A DNA stretch of 64,000 nt from UBA2040 sp002384725 (GCA_963926475.1 CAWUXE010000012.1:42930-106929); one strand, 5' to 3'; numbered from the stretch's first letter, positions 43,606 through 52,074 are shown. The notes: generated from the letters alone by a model not told the origin. A program made the numbers and translations.

Positions 43606-44532
43606 ATGCAAAACATAGATCGAAATACAAAGTTTATAAAGCAGAAAGCCCAGGAATTGGGTTTTTTCTTTTGTGGTGTTTCCAAAGCTGAATTCTTAGA
43701 AGATGAAGCACCTCGATTGGAGGAATGGTTGAACCGTAATTATCATGGAAAGATGAGTTACATGGCCAATCATTTTGATAAACGACTTGACCCAAGACTT
43801 TTGGTTGAGGATTCAAAAAGTGTTGTTTCGTTGCTACTCAACTATTATCCGTCCGAAGCTCAAAACGAGAATGCTCCAAAGATTTCCAAATACGCTTATG
43901 GCGAGGATTATCATTACATCATCAAGGATAAACTAAAGGAGTTTTTTCAATCGATTCAAGATGAAATTGGTGAAGTTGGAGGTCGCGTTTTTGTTGACTC
44001 AGCGCCCGTTATGGATAAAGCGTGGGCAGCTAAAAGCGGTCTAGGTTGGAATGGGAAGAATGCAAATTTGATCAACCCTAAACATGGGTCTTTCTTCTTT
44101 ATTGCGGAATTAATCTTAGACTTGGAATTAACGCCTGATGGCCCTATAAAAGATTACTGTGGCACGTGTACAAAGTGCATAGACGAATGTCCGACAGATG
44201 CGATTGTTGAGCCTTATGTCGTTGATGGATCTAAATGCATCAGTTACTTGACCATTGAATTAAAGGATCAGATATTGCCAAACGAGTTCGGTGGAAAGAT
44301 GGAAAACTGGATGTTTGGGTGTGATATATGTCAAGATGTGTGTCCGTGGAACCGTTTTTCGAAACCGCATAGTGAACCACGTTTAAATCCCAAAAGTCAG
44401 TTGCTAGATTTGAATCAAAACGATTGGACAGAGCTAACAGAAATGACATTTAAAGAACTATTTAAGTTGAGCGCTGTTAAGAGAACCAAGTTTGATGGTT
44501 TAAAAAGGAACATTGGTTTTTTACAGAAATAG
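43606..44532 (+). CDS. queG: Epoxyqueuosine reductase
   Basis: Last step of queuosine synthesis in tRNA: cobalamin- and Fe-S-dependent reduction of epoxyqueuosine. The 308-residue product has the QueG N-terminal domain (NYHGKMSYMANHFDKRLDP). Two ferredoxin-like clusters follow: CGTCTKCIDECPTDAI at about residues 185-200 and CDICQDVCPWN at about 244-254. The conserved RVFVDSAPVMDKAWAAKSGLGWNGKN is split between strands in the active site. It is probably translated with ruvB, which ends three bases before its ATG. Confidence 0.95.
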   Translation: MQNIDRNTKFIKQKAQELGFFFCGVSKAEFLEDEAPRLEEWLNRNYHGKMSYMANHFDKRLDPRLLVEDSKSVVSLLLNYYPSEAQNENAPKISKYAYGEDYHYIIKDKLKEFFQSIQDEIGEVGGRVFVDSAPVMDKAWAAKSGLGWNGKNANLINPKHGSFFFIAELILDLELTPDGPIKDYCGTCTKCIDECPTDAIVEPYVVDGSKCISYLTIELKDQILPNEFGGKMENWMFGCDICQDVCPWNRFSKPHSEPRLNPKSQLLDLNQNDWTELTEMTFKELFKLSAVKRTKFDGLKRNIGFLQK

Positions 44533-44674
44533 TTTATTAGGATTAATGTAAAGTTAAATACATACGTCTATGGAAAATTAGTATTGTCAAAAAGTAAATG
44601 TTTTAGTAACGCTGAATTTAAGCACTAAAATAGATTATGTATTTTAAAGTCATCAAAAGAAATTCTTTATAGGT

Positions 44675-44800
44675 ATGAATGGTCAATATTATAGTAAAGT
44701 TAAAGAGTATTATAATCTAGATTCTCAAAATTTTGAGAAAAGATATTGGGAAAATAGAACACTTCAAAAAATAAGGAACAGTTTTAGGGATGTTTTATAA
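44675..44800 (+). pseudogene. Truncated methyltransferase-like N-terminal fragment
   Basis: This lies in the otherwise gene-free stretch 44533-44889. A 41-codon open frame starts at an ATG and encodes a segment with YYSKVKEYYNLDSQNFEKRY followed by WENRTLQKIRNSFRDVL and a TAA. From memory this resembles the N terminus of Bacteroidota class I SAM methyltransferases, where the motif I region (V-L-D-V-G-C-G) should follow but does not. The remainder of the stretch has no methyltransferase features in any frame I read. It is probably the relic of a deleted gene; a genuine micro-protein is the alternative. Confidence 0.4.
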
Positions 44801-44889
44801 CGTCAGCATAAAGTGAACTAATCATCACTTGAATTTAAGAGAGAGGTTTCTTTAAAATGAAAAGGAGTATAAGACAATATAAGAATGTT

Positions 44890-46224
44890 TTATCCGCCGG
44901 TAAGTGCCCTAATGATATCGGCGCCATTCGCATAAAGCAAAAGTCCAATCAACAAGAAGAAACCAACGTACTGGGCATATTCCAATACTTTTTGCGGAGC
45001 TTCTTTTCCTGTAGCCATTTCGTACAATAAAAAGACTATGTGACCGCCATCCAATGCAGGAATAGGTAGGACGTTCATAAAGGCAAGAATTATAGAAATT
45101 AAAGCCGTCTTTTCCCAGAAGTTACGCCAATCCCATTCTGGAGTAAACAACTTACCGATGGAAATAAATCCTCCAACCGAAGTCGCACCTTTTTCGGTGA
45201 AAATATATTTCAATTGAGAAGCATAATCCTTCAACGTTTGTATACCATAAGCGCTACCCAATGAAATGCTTTTCTCAACCGAAAAATCAAAATGTTTGAA
45301 TTTGCTGGTGTCTTGCAAAATTTCACCTTTCTCGCGAGCGAAACCTAATGTTCCATCTGGAGAAACGATCGCTTTTTTTGTTAAGGTGTCATTTCCTCTT
45401 GTGAATGTAATATTTACTTTTTTGCCGCGATTTTCGAACAATTCATATTGCGTATCGTGAAAAAATTCAATTTTTCTATCGTTAATAGCTACTAAAAAAT
45501 CACCTTTTTTCAGAATGTTCGACACTTGTGATTTTGCAAGAATAGAATCGACACTGTTCGAGCGCACTTGATAATCGAAGGGCTGCATCACGCCATTTTT
45601 AAACAACTCATATTCGTAATCTTCAGGCAAAACGATAGTTTCAATTTTACCGTTTGCATGTTGTACCTTTAGGTTTTTTGCACCACGCAACATGATTTCT
45701 TTGTTGACATCACTACCGTTCAACAAAACTTTACCATCTGCTTCTAGAACAATATCACCAACTTGTCCTCCATATTTTTGAATCATTGGATGCACCGCAA
45801 AACCGCTGGTTACATCTTTTGGCGCCAATCGGTCTTCTCCGTAGCTAAAAAAGAGGATGATATAAATGAAGATACCAAGAATTAAGTTGACAAAAACACC
45901 ACCACACATCACGATCAATCGTTGCCAAGCTGGTTTTGAACGGAATTCCCAAGGTTCTGGATCTTTCGCCAATTGCTCGGTGTCCATCGACTCATCAATC
46001 ATTCCGGCAATTTTCACATAACCTCCGAGTGGAATCCAACCAATTCCCCATTCCGTATCGCCGATTTGTTTTTTCACTAAAGAAAATTTCCAATCAAAAA
46101 ACAGATAGAATTTTTCAACTTTAATTTTAAACAAACGAGCGGGAATGAAGTGTCCGAATTCGTGAAGAGTAACTAATATAGATAGGGAAAAAAGAAGCTG
46201 TGCAGCTTGTATTAAAATTTCCAT
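44890..46224 (-). CDS. rseP: RIP zinc metalloprotease RseP
   Basis: Site-2 intramembrane protease, 444 residues. The zinc motif HEFGH is at residues 21-25, and the partner LDG motif appears as ALDGGHI in the last quarter. Two PDZ-like segments lie between (AVHPMIQKYGGQVGDIVLEA; ILKKGDFLVAINDRKIEFF). About four membrane helices. It cleaves membrane-bound anti-sigma factors or signal peptides in the family. It has its own -7 box at 46248-46255, 37 bases after the stop of an uncharacterised upstream gene. Confidence 0.93.
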   Translation of the reverse strand: MEILIQAAQLLFSLSILVTLHEFGHFIPARLFKIKVEKFYLFFDWKFSLVKKQIGDTEWGIGWIPLGGYVKIAGMIDESMDTEQLAKDPEPWEFRSKPAWQRLIVMCGGVFVNLILGIFIYIILFFSYGEDRLAPKDVTSGFAVHPMIQKYGGQVGDIVLEADGKVLLNGSDVNKEIMLRGAKNLKVQHANGKIETIVLPEDYEYELFKNGVMQPFDYQVRSNSVDSILAKSQVSNILKKGDFLVAINDRKIEFFHDTQYELFENRGKKVNITFTRGNDTLTKKAIVSPDGTLGFAREKGEILQDTSKFKHFDFSVEKSISLGSAYGIQTLKDYASQLKYIFTEKGATSVGGFISIGKLFTPEWDWRNFWEKTALISIILAFMNVLPIPALDGGHIVFLLYEMATGKEAPQKVLEYAQYVGFFLLIGLLLYANGADIIRALTGG

Positions 46225-46247
46225 TATTGATTTTTATTTAATGGGTG

Positions 46248-46255
46248 CAAAGATA
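46248..46255 (-). promoter_or_regulatory. -7 promoter box (TATCTTTG) for rseP
   Basis: Exact minus-strand match to TAnnTTTG, 24 bases upstream of the rseP ATG, suggesting transcription separate from the gene at 46262-46624. Confidence 0.55.
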
Positions 46256-46261
46256 GTTTAT

Positions 46262-46624
46262 TCAATTGGATTCGGAGGTTTCCTTGTAGATCCCGTTTTG
46301 GATGAAGTAGTCGAGAAGAGCTTCTTTCATCAAATGTTGTTGATCTCTATCCGAAAGAGGAGGTAGCGGTTTTTCTAATTTAAAATGCGGCCAATTATCG
46401 GCATCACGTTCTATGAAAGAATAATAACCCATCGGTTCTAAAATGGTGCAAACGGCAACATGCAATAAATCCGTTTTTTCTTGCTTCGAAAATACCCGGT
46501 AACCTGAGCCAAATTCATCTACGCCAATTAAGAACAGAATTGCTTGCACATCCATTCCTTCACCAAAATCTTTTTCCAGATGCCCCTTCAGTTTCTGAAA
46601 CCGTATTTCTATTTCGTAATCCAC
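46262..46624 (-). CDS. Conserved small cytoplasmic protein, function unknown
   Basis: 120-residue soluble protein without signal peptide. The core (DVQAILFLIGVDEFGSGYRVFSKQEK) and a later WPHFKLEKPLPPLSDRDQQHL segment suggest a compact helical fold. I recall similar unannotated proteins encoded near rseP in other Bacteroidota but cannot assign a function. Upstream it is preceded by a TAATTTTA sequence resembling a -7 box (46629-46636). It precedes rseP by 37 bases. Confidence 0.7.
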   Translation of the reverse strand: MDYEIEIRFQKLKGHLEKDFGEGMDVQAILFLIGVDEFGSGYRVFSKQEKTDLLHVAVCTILEPMGYYSFIERDADNWPHFKLEKPLPPLSDRDQQHLMKEALLDYFIQNGIYKETSESN

Positions 46625-46748
46625 GTCGTAAAATTACACATTCGTGCGCGTTAGAGAATCTTATCTGATTGGTTTTCTTCACAAATTATCTAAACATTTC
46701 GGTCAGTTATCATGTTATAACTAGTAATTTAGTAAAAAAGAAATCATT

Positions 46749-47381
46749 ATGAAAAAAGCATATTTTACATCAGTTTTTGTTTTAACAGCACTTTTCTTAA
46801 CGTCATGCGGAGGCGAAGCGCCAAAAGAAGAAGCACTCGAGGTGCAAGAACCAGTTTGTTTTTATTCATACAATCACGAATCTTCAGAAATGACATGGAC
46901 TGCCTTCAAGTTCAATGACAAAACGGCCGTTGGTGGAACGTTTACTAAGATAAATGTTGAAGGAACAACCGAAGGGAATGACCCCATGGCCATTTTGAAA
47001 AGTTTGTCTTTTGATATTCCTGTTTCCACCATTGAATCTCAAAACGAAGACCGAAATGGAAAAATCATTAAGTACTTCTTTGGTACTATTGGAACAGAGA
47101 ACATTACTGGAAAAATTGTTGAACTAGGAGAAAATGGAGAAGCAACCCTTGAAGTAACGATGAACAATATGGCCCAAGAGGTGAAAGGACAATATACCTT
47201 TGTGGATGATAAATTTGAATTTTCTGCGACGATTGATGTTGCAAATTGGAAATCATCACCGGGAATTGCAGCTTTGAACAAAATTTGCAAAGATTTACAT
47301 ACGGGACCAGATGGAGTTTCAAAATTGTGGTCGGAAGTAGATTTAAAATTCAGTACAACTTTGGCATCTGATTGTAATTAA
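46749..47381 (+). CDS. YceI-family lipoprotein (second copy)
   Basis: 210-residue lipoprotein (signal ending FLTSC, Cys20) with a YceI-like barrel. Conserved features include SSEMTWTAFKFNDKTAVGGTF, the SLSFDIPVSTIESQNEDRNGKI segment with FGTIGTENITGKI, and a late EFSATIDVANWKSS. It is longer by an acidic linker after the anchor and ends in LWSEVDLKFSTTLASDCN, with two Cys (ICKDLH and the C-terminal one) that may pair. It is probably monocistronic, with a strong terminator immediately downstream. Confidence 0.8.
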   Translation: MKKAYFTSVFVLTALFLTSCGGEAPKEEALEVQEPVCFYSYNHESSEMTWTAFKFNDKTAVGGTFTKINVEGTTEGNDPMAILKSLSFDIPVSTIESQNEDRNGKIIKYFFGTIGTENITGKIVELGENGEATLEVTMNNMAQEVKGQYTFVDDKFEFSATIDVANWKSSPGIAALNKICKDLHTGPDGVSKLWSEVDLKFSTTLASDCN

Positions 47382-47398
47382 TAGGTAACGTTATTCAC

Positions 47399-47437
47399 AA
47401 AAACCACCGTAGAAGATTTTTCAACGGTGGTTTTTTT
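47399..47437 (+). terminator. Intrinsic terminator of the second YceI gene
   Basis: Perfect 12-base-pair stem (47399-47410 with 47424-47435), loop of 13, T-tract of seven. It ends just before the cvpA promoter. Confidence 0.9.
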
Positions 47438-47463
47438 ATGCAGTCGTTTTCGTATTCTTGCAT

Positions 47464-48096
47464 ATGAATTATCTGGATTTATTTATTCTTCTACCATTGG
47501 CCTATGCGGCCTGGACAGGATTCCGAAAAGGATTTGTTATTGAGGTATTTACCTTGCTTGCTTTCTTCTTCGGAATATATGCAGGTGTCCATTTTTCAGA
47601 TTACACCGCCGAAAAGTTAGCTGGAGAGATTGATATCAATACAGTCTACATGCCGGCCATTTCATTTACGATTACTTTTATCGTCGTGGGAGCGTTAGTT
47701 TTTTTCGCAGGCAAAGCTGTTGAAAAACTAGTGCAAGTTACAGCGCTTAGCCCAATGAATAAAATGGGAGGATTGGTTTTTGGTGCTTTGAAAATGTTGT
47801 TAATCATCAGTGTGTTACTATCGATTATAGAATCCTATTCTGAGAAAAACGACATGGTTCCAAAAGAAACACGCGAGAATTCCATTTTATATCAACCTGT
47901 AAAAACAGTAAGTCTGTACACCTTTCCAGGTCTTCGAACAAGCAATATTTACATCCAAAATGCTTTGAAACCAGCATCTGATAGCACAGGATTGAGCCCA
48001 GAACAACTGTTCAGAGCCAAGGAAATTGCCGATAGCGCTGGAATAGTAGCAAATGATGCCAAACAACTGTATGAGATACATCAAAAGTATAATTAG
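47464..48096 (+). CDS. cvpA: CvpA-family membrane protein
   Basis: CvpA homologues are four-helix inner-membrane proteins that have been linked to colicin V export and to envelope integrity. This 210-residue protein has four hydrophobic segments (starting YLDLFILLPLAYAAWTG, then EVFTLLAFFFGIYAGVHF, then AISFTITFIVVGALVFFAG and the GALKMLLIISVLLSII segment). The ATG at 47464 is preferred to the TTG at 47458, which is part of a TATTCTTG -7-like sequence (47453-47460). That leaves an almost leaderless message. The end overlaps the next gene by 26 bases. Confidence 0.9.
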   Translation: MNYLDLFILLPLAYAAWTGFRKGFVIEVFTLLAFFFGIYAGVHFSDYTAEKLAGEIDINTVYMPAISFTITFIVVGALVFFAGKAVEKLVQVTALSPMNKMGGLVFGALKMLLIISVLLSIIESYSEKNDMVPKETRENSILYQPVKTVSLYTFPGLRTSNIYIQNALKPASDSTGLSPEQLFRAKEIADSAGIVANDAKQLYEIHQKYN

Positions 48097-48643
48097 CCTT
48101 ATAATTCTTCCCTTTGCTTTGTTACCGCTAATGGCTTCGGCACAAACCACGTTTCTGGCTGATTCAGATATAGAAGCAATACCGCCTGATTTCATTGGTG
48201 TTCGAAAACTAAGCATTCGCAGATCAGGTCCCTACGTTGGCTTGCAACAAGGAAAGTATATGCTTCCTGAGTTTGGGGTTGAAAAGCAGTGGAATAGAGT
48301 GAAGTTAAGGAAACCTATTACTCATGCTGGACACATGGGTTTTAATTACAATCTCCAAAGAAATGTGCTCGGTTATGATGCTGGATATTGGTTAAAAATC
48401 GGCCGAATGGATTTGACATTTGGAGCTAACCTTGTTTTCAGAACCGATTTTGACAGAAATGCCTTGGGTCTTACCCCGGTTGTTGGATTTAAATTTTGGC
48501 AGTTGCACATTCAAACAGGTTATCATTTCTTAACAGCACCTGCTAGAGACATGGAAACCAACACCTTTTTTATTTCCTTACGTTTTGTGTTTATCAACGA
48601 TCGGGATTGGAATTGGTCCAAAAAACAGAAGAAGAAGGATTAG
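48071..48643 (+). CDS. Secreted outer-membrane-protein-like protein
   Basis: 190 residues with a signal peptide (ending PLMASAQ). The mature part has a polar linker (DSDIEAIPPDFIGVRKLSIRR) and a beta-strand-rich body (GHMGFNYNLQRNVLGYDAGY, LTFGANLVFRTDFDR, LHIQTGYHFL, FISLRFVFIN), as expected for a small outer-membrane barrel. No family name. The ATG at 48071 is preferred to 48053, which would put six residues before the signal. It overlaps the end of cvpA by 26 bases, so expression is linked. Confidence 0.7.
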   Translation: MRYIKSIISLIILPFALLPLMASAQTTFLADSDIEAIPPDFIGVRKLSIRRSGPYVGLQQGKYMLPEFGVEKQWNRVKLRKPITHAGHMGFNYNLQRNVLGYDAGYWLKIGRMDLTFGANLVFRTDFDRNALGLTPVVGFKFWQLHIQTGYHFLTAPARDMETNTFFISLRFVFINDRDWNWSKKQKKKD

Positions 48644-48669
48644 GAGGAATTCGAAGTCTTGCTTTCAGT

Positions 48670-48723
48670 TGCGCCAATGGAAAATTCGAAGCCTTCGGCA
48701 CTTCAAATTCATCCATTGCGCAG
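48670..48723. repeat. Hairpin repeat, copy A (upstream of the four-helix-bundle gene)
   Basis: Imperfect inverted repeat of about 24 bases per arm around GCC-TTC-GGC; 22 of 24 positions can pair on paper. The core, ATTCGAAGCCTTCGGCA (48684-48700), recurs in other intergenic regions of this window. It lies in the 175-base gap between the outer-membrane-protein-like gene and the four-helix-bundle gene. Confidence 0.7.
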
Positions 48724-48818
48724 CGCCGATGAACGAATGTCGAATGCTTCAAATTATTTCAAATTATCTTTTGCTTCAACTAATCTTTCTCACTAAATTA
48801 AAGTAAAAAATAGAAATA

Positions 48819-49211
48819 ATGGCGACAATTAAATCATTTGACGAATTGAAGATGTGGCAAACTTCACGTGTGCTGAATAAAAATTTATTTAATGTTTTAG
48901 CAGATAAAGATGACAGGAAATATGGTTTCTTGATTAATCATCTGTACAAAACAGGGAGAAGTATTATGGACAATATTACCGAAGGGCATGGTAGACAGGG
49001 CAACAAAGAATTTATAAACTTCCTTTCGTATACAACTGGAAGTTGTGATGAAATACGTTCTCAATTGAACCGAGCCATGGATTTTGAATTGATATCTCCA
49101 GAAGACTTTGAAGCATTAAACAAAGAATACATTGACGTGCTTTCACAGATTTCATATTTCACGAATTATTTGAAAAAAAGTGATTTTAAAGGGAATAAGT
49201 TTAACAGATAG
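48819..49211 (+). CDS. Four-helix-bundle protein (23S rRNA intervening-sequence protein family)
   Basis: 130-residue all-helical protein matching the bacterial four-helix-bundle family (often labelled S23 or rRNA intervening-sequence protein). Such proteins pentamerise in known structures, and their biological function is unclear. The characteristic segments are FDELKMWQTSRVLNKNLF, INHLYKTGRSIMDNITEGHG, then SYTTGSCDEIRSQLNRAMD and a late helix VLSQISYFTNYLKKSDF. It sits alone in the genome here, away from any rRNA operon, and is bracketed by hairpin repeats (copies A and B). This suggests a mobile-like insertion unit; the mechanism is not known. Confidence 0.85.
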   Translation: MATIKSFDELKMWQTSRVLNKNLFNVLADKDDRKYGFLINHLYKTGRSIMDNITEGHGRQGNKEFINFLSYTTGSCDEIRSQLNRAMDFELISPEDFEALNKEYIDVLSQISYFTNYLKKSDFKGNKFNR

Positions 49212-49246
49212 AATTTGAAGCCTCCGGCATTCGTGCATCAAATTCA
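49212..49246. repeat. Hairpin repeat, copy B (immediately downstream of the four-helix-bundle gene)
   Basis: Begins one base after the stop. Arms GAATTTGA (49212-49219) and TCAAATTC (49239-49246), with the GCC-TCC-GGC core in the loop. It is similar in plan and sequence to copy A. Confidence 0.65.
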
Positions 49247-49255
49247 TTATTTTAT

Positions 49256-49286
49256 TTCTTTGGTTTATAGATTCTGTCTATATTTG
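49256..49286 (+). promoter_or_regulatory. Promoter of prs (TTTC-N19-TATATTTG)
   Basis: The -7 box TATATTTG (49279-49286) is exact and a one-mismatch -33 box TTTC (49256-49259) stands at exactly 19 bases. It begins 10 bases after repeat copy B. Confidence 0.65.
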
Positions 49287-49327
49287 CATCCCCGTTTGGA
49301 GCAAAACGGGTTCAATTAGAGGTAATT

Positions 49328-50263
49328 ATGTCTAACGGAGTAAAAATTTTTTCAGGAAGAGCATCAAAAGTATTAGCTGAACAAGTTGCATCTTCTTATG
49401 GAGTATCGCTTGGTGATGTGAAAGTGCTGGATTTCAGTGATGGTGAATTTCAACCTTCGTTTGAAGAAACAGTTCGTGGCCAGGACGTATTTATTGTTCA
49501 AAGTACGATGCCTCCAACGGACAATCTTTTTGAATTACTTTTGATGGTCGATGCAGCGCGTAGAGCTTCTGCCCGTAAAATTATTGCTGTAATTCCATAC
49601 TTTGGATTTGCTCGTCAAGATAGAAAAGACAAACCACGTGTAGCCATAGGCGCAAAATTGGTGGCTAATATGCTGATGACAGCTGGAGTTGATCGTGTTA
49701 TGACGATGGATTTACATGCCGACCAGATTCAAGGATTTTTTGAAGTACCTGTAGATCACTTATTTGGGTCGACTATCTTTTTGAAAGAAATTCAGGACAT
49801 GAATTCTGAGAACTTGATTATGGCGGCACCAGATGCTGGAGGAGCGAAACGAGCAAATTCATATGCTAAGAAATTAGATTTAGGATTAGCGCTTTGTCAT
49901 AAACAAAGAAGAAAACCAAATGAAATTGCTGAGATGACAGTTATCGGAGATGTTTCTGGTAAAGACGTTATTATTATTGATGATATGTGTGATACCGCTG
50001 GAACATTGACGGCTGCTGCTGACTTATTTATGTCGCAGGGAGCGTTAAGCGTTAGAGCTTTTTGTACACACGCCGTTTTATCCGGTCCGGCTTACGACCG
50101 AATTAATAATTCAAAACTGACGGAACTTATTGTTACCGATACTATTCTTCTCAAAGGGAAAAGTGACAAAATTCGTGTTTTGACATGTGCAGATTTATTT
50201 GCGGATGTTATTCGTAGAATGGTAAACAATCAGTCTATCAGTTCACACTTTGTAATATCTTAA
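49328..50263 (+). CDS. prs: Ribose-phosphate pyrophosphokinase
   Basis: Makes phosphoribosyl pyrophosphate from ribose 5-phosphate and ATP for nucleotide, His and Trp synthesis. 311 residues. The ATP-binding RRASARKIIAVIPYFGFARQD region is split over two loops. The Mg-binding MDLHADQIQGFF and the PRPP loop IIIDDMCDTAGTL (about residues 217-229) are intact. The flexible loop region has KQRRKPNEIAEM. Its own promoter precedes it, and rplY follows after 10 bases, presumably in the same transcript. Confidence 0.97.
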   Translation: MSNGVKIFSGRASKVLAEQVASSYGVSLGDVKVLDFSDGEFQPSFEETVRGQDVFIVQSTMPPTDNLFELLLMVDAARRASARKIIAVIPYFGFARQDRKDKPRVAIGAKLVANMLMTAGVDRVMTMDLHADQIQGFFEVPVDHLFGSTIFLKEIQDMNSENLIMAAPDAGGAKRANSYAKKLDLGLALCHKQRRKPNEIAEMTVIGDVSGKDVIIIDDMCDTAGTLTAAADLFMSQGALSVRAFCTHAVLSGPAYDRINNSKLTELIVTDTILLKGKSDKIRVLTCADLFADVIRRMVNNQSISSHFVIS

Positions 50264-50273
50264 ATAACATATA

Positions 50274-50906
50274 ATGAAAAAAGTACAATTGAGCGGTTCG
50301 CTTAGAGCGAGCGTAGGGAAAAAGGGCACGAAAGCAACTAGAGATGCTGGGTTGGTTCCTTGTGTACTTTATGGTTCAGGTGAGCAAACTCACTTCGCTG
50401 TAAAGGCAAACGATATCGAAAAAATCGTTTTCTCACCGAATGTTTACCAAGTAGAATTGGAAATTGAAGGAAAAAAAGCAGTAGGGATCATCCAAGAATT
50501 GCAACAACACCCGGTTAAAGACACAATTCAACACGTTGATTTCTTAGAATTAAATGACAAGAAAGAAGTGAAAGTTGGTCTTCCAGTCCGTTTAGAAGGA
50601 AATGCAAGAGGAGTTATGAACGGAGGTCGTTTGTTACAAATCTTCCGTCGTTTGAACGTTCAAGGTTTACCTCAAGATTTACCTGAGGAAATCGTTGTCG
50701 ATATTACTGATTTACGTATTGGAAAATCAATTCGTATCTCTGATATCTCTAAAGGAAAAATCAATTTCTTGCATTCGATGAATTCAGTAATCTGTTCAGT
50801 AGCGCGATCTCGTGTATCTATTGAAGAAGAGGAAGAAGCGGAAGCAGCAGCAGAAGCAGCTGAGGAAGCAGCAGCAACTCCAGCAGAAGAAACATCAGCA
50901 GAATAA
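50274..50906 (+). CDS. rplY: Ribosomal protein bL25 (Ctc-type, with C-terminal domain)
   Basis: 5S-rRNA-binding ribosomal protein, 210 residues, of the long Ctc type. The N-terminal L25 domain (LSGSLRASVGKKGTKATRDAG, LVPCVLYGSG) is followed by the beta-rich C-terminal domain (VKVGLPVRLEGNARGVMNGG, then LPEEIVVDITDLRIGKSIRI). A Glu/Ala-rich tail (about 180-210) ends the protein; such tails are common in this group. It is in the same transcript as prs and ends at a strong terminator. Confidence 0.95.
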   Translation: MKKVQLSGSLRASVGKKGTKATRDAGLVPCVLYGSGEQTHFAVKANDIEKIVFSPNVYQVELEIEGKKAVGIIQELQQHPVKDTIQHVDFLELNDKKEVKVGLPVRLEGNARGVMNGGRLLQIFRRLNVQGLPQDLPEEIVVDITDLRIGKSIRISDISKGKINFLHSMNSVICSVARSRVSIEEEEEAEAAAEAAEEAAATPAEETSAE

Positions 50907-50924
50907 GTTGAATATCTAAAAATT

Positions 50925-50965
50925 AAAAATCCCGTTTCGGTTTATCGAAACGGGATTTTTTTTGT
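50925..50965 (+). terminator. Intrinsic terminator of prs-rplY
   Basis: Perfect 15-base-pair stem (50925-50939 with 50946-50960), 6-base loop, eight T residues in total. Confidence 0.95.
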
Positions 50966-50989
50966 TTTTAAAGTTTTCTTATTAGAAAT

Positions 50990-51423
50990 TCAATTCTTTC
51001 TTACCCCTATGATAAGGCATTTCAAGTCGCAAAATATACGCTCTCATCAAAACCAATGACATCATTAATGATACCGCTGGAATTGACAAGGCACAAAAGA
51101 AATCCTGTCTTTTTTCAAATTATACTATTGAACGGATAAGGTTTTAGCATCAACAATATAGCCATTAACGACTAAAACTACAGTATTAATACCTGCATAG
51201 AACCTCCAAGACAATTTCCAACCGAATAGTTCTTAAAACCATCTGGTGTATTGCCATCGTTGGGAGGTTTAACCCAATCGGCAAAATTGAGTATTGTAAT
51301 ATAAGTGCTGTCCCAAGTGGTATATTCAAAACTAGGGTTTGAAACGAGGTTGGTTTGAGCGTCACTTTTAAAGCTCACAACAATTGATATTGCAAAAATA
51401 GATATGCCGAATAGAATCCTCAA
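50990..51423 (-). pseudogene. Decayed secreted-protein gene (NPSFE-type N terminus)
   Basis: The 5' part (51178-51423) reads as an 81-codon ORF from a TTG start with a signal peptide (ending SDAQ), then NLVSNPSFEYTTWDSTYITI, a FADWVKPPNDGNTPDGFKNY segment and a TAG. NPSFE followed by W...P...GTPD-F is the usual opening of large secreted proteins in this phylum, most of which continue for hundreds of residues. Downstream, the other minus-strand frames keep readable stretches (for example AGINTVVLVVNGYIVDAKTL in one frame, VIGFDESVYFAT in another), separated by stops. The simplest reading is a gene broken by frameshifts and truncated. Confidence 0.55.
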
Positions 51424-51503
51424 AGTAGACCTTTTAATAATATGTCAAAAAAGTTACGAAAATTCAATGAATAATCGAAATAGCTTTTTTTCAGTGTGGC
51501 AAC

Positions 51504-52025
51504 CTATTCCCCTAAAAACAATTTCTTCAATTCCGTCGCTTCACTCGGCTTCATCTTTCCAGCTAAAATTAGGCTCAATTGTTTACGTCTCAATGCTCCT
51601 TCATAACGCATTTTTTCCTCTTCAGTTTCAGGTATTAACTCCGGGACATCTATAGGCCCACCATTTTGATCAACAGCGACAAAAGTATAAATCGCTTCAT
51701 TACATTTCGTTCTCTTTCCCGTCACAAAATCTTCCATAAAAACATCGATAAACACTTCCATAGACGTATTGAAAGCACGCGAAACTTTTGCTTCCAAAGT
51801 CACAATAGCGGAATGTGGAATGGGGTGATTAAAGGACACATTGTTCACCGAAGCAGTTACAACAACTCGTTTGCAATGACGATGCGCTGAAATGCTCGCG
51901 CCAACATCCATCCAGGCCAAAAGTTGACCTCCGAATAAGTTGTTGTGGGTATTGGTATCATTCGGCAAAACGATTTTGGTTGTTATAGCCAATGTTTCTT
52001 TTGCGGTTCTTGTTCTTGGTGACAT
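51504..52025 (-). CDS. Acyl-CoA thioesterase (YciA/BFIT-type hot-dog)
   Basis: Cytoplasmic hot-dog-fold hydrolase that cleaves acyl-CoA thioesters, 173 residues. The catalytic region HNNLFGGQLLAWMDVGASI at about residues 26-44 has the Asn/Asp residues of the family. Strands VVVTASVNNVSFNHPIPHSA and NTSMEVFIDVFMEDFVTGKR follow. A C-terminal helical tail ends the protein. An exact -7 box is present at 52040-52047. Confidence 0.9.
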   Translation of the reverse strand: MSPRTRTAKETLAITTKIVLPNDTNTHNNLFGGQLLAWMDVGASISAHRHCKRVVVTASVNNVSFNHPIPHSAIVTLEAKVSRAFNTSMEVFIDVFMEDFVTGKRTKCNEAIYTFVAVDQNGGPIDVPELIPETEEEKMRYEGALRRKQLSLILAGKMKPSEATELKKLFLGE

Positions 52026-52039
52026 GCTTTAATTTTTTG

Positions 52040-52047
52040 CAAAGATA
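52040..52047 (-). promoter_or_regulatory. -7 promoter box (TATCTTTG) for the thioesterase gene
   Basis: Exact minus-strand match to TAnnTTTG, 15 bases before the ATG. The expected -33 position has no TTTG. Confidence 0.55.
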
Positions 52048-52074
52048 TAGATTTTTTTATGTCTTACACGTTAA

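Noticed and set aside
48053..48070. Upstream ATGs for the outer-membrane-protein-like gene
   Set aside because: They would put six polar residues before the signal peptide and extend the overlap with cvpA.
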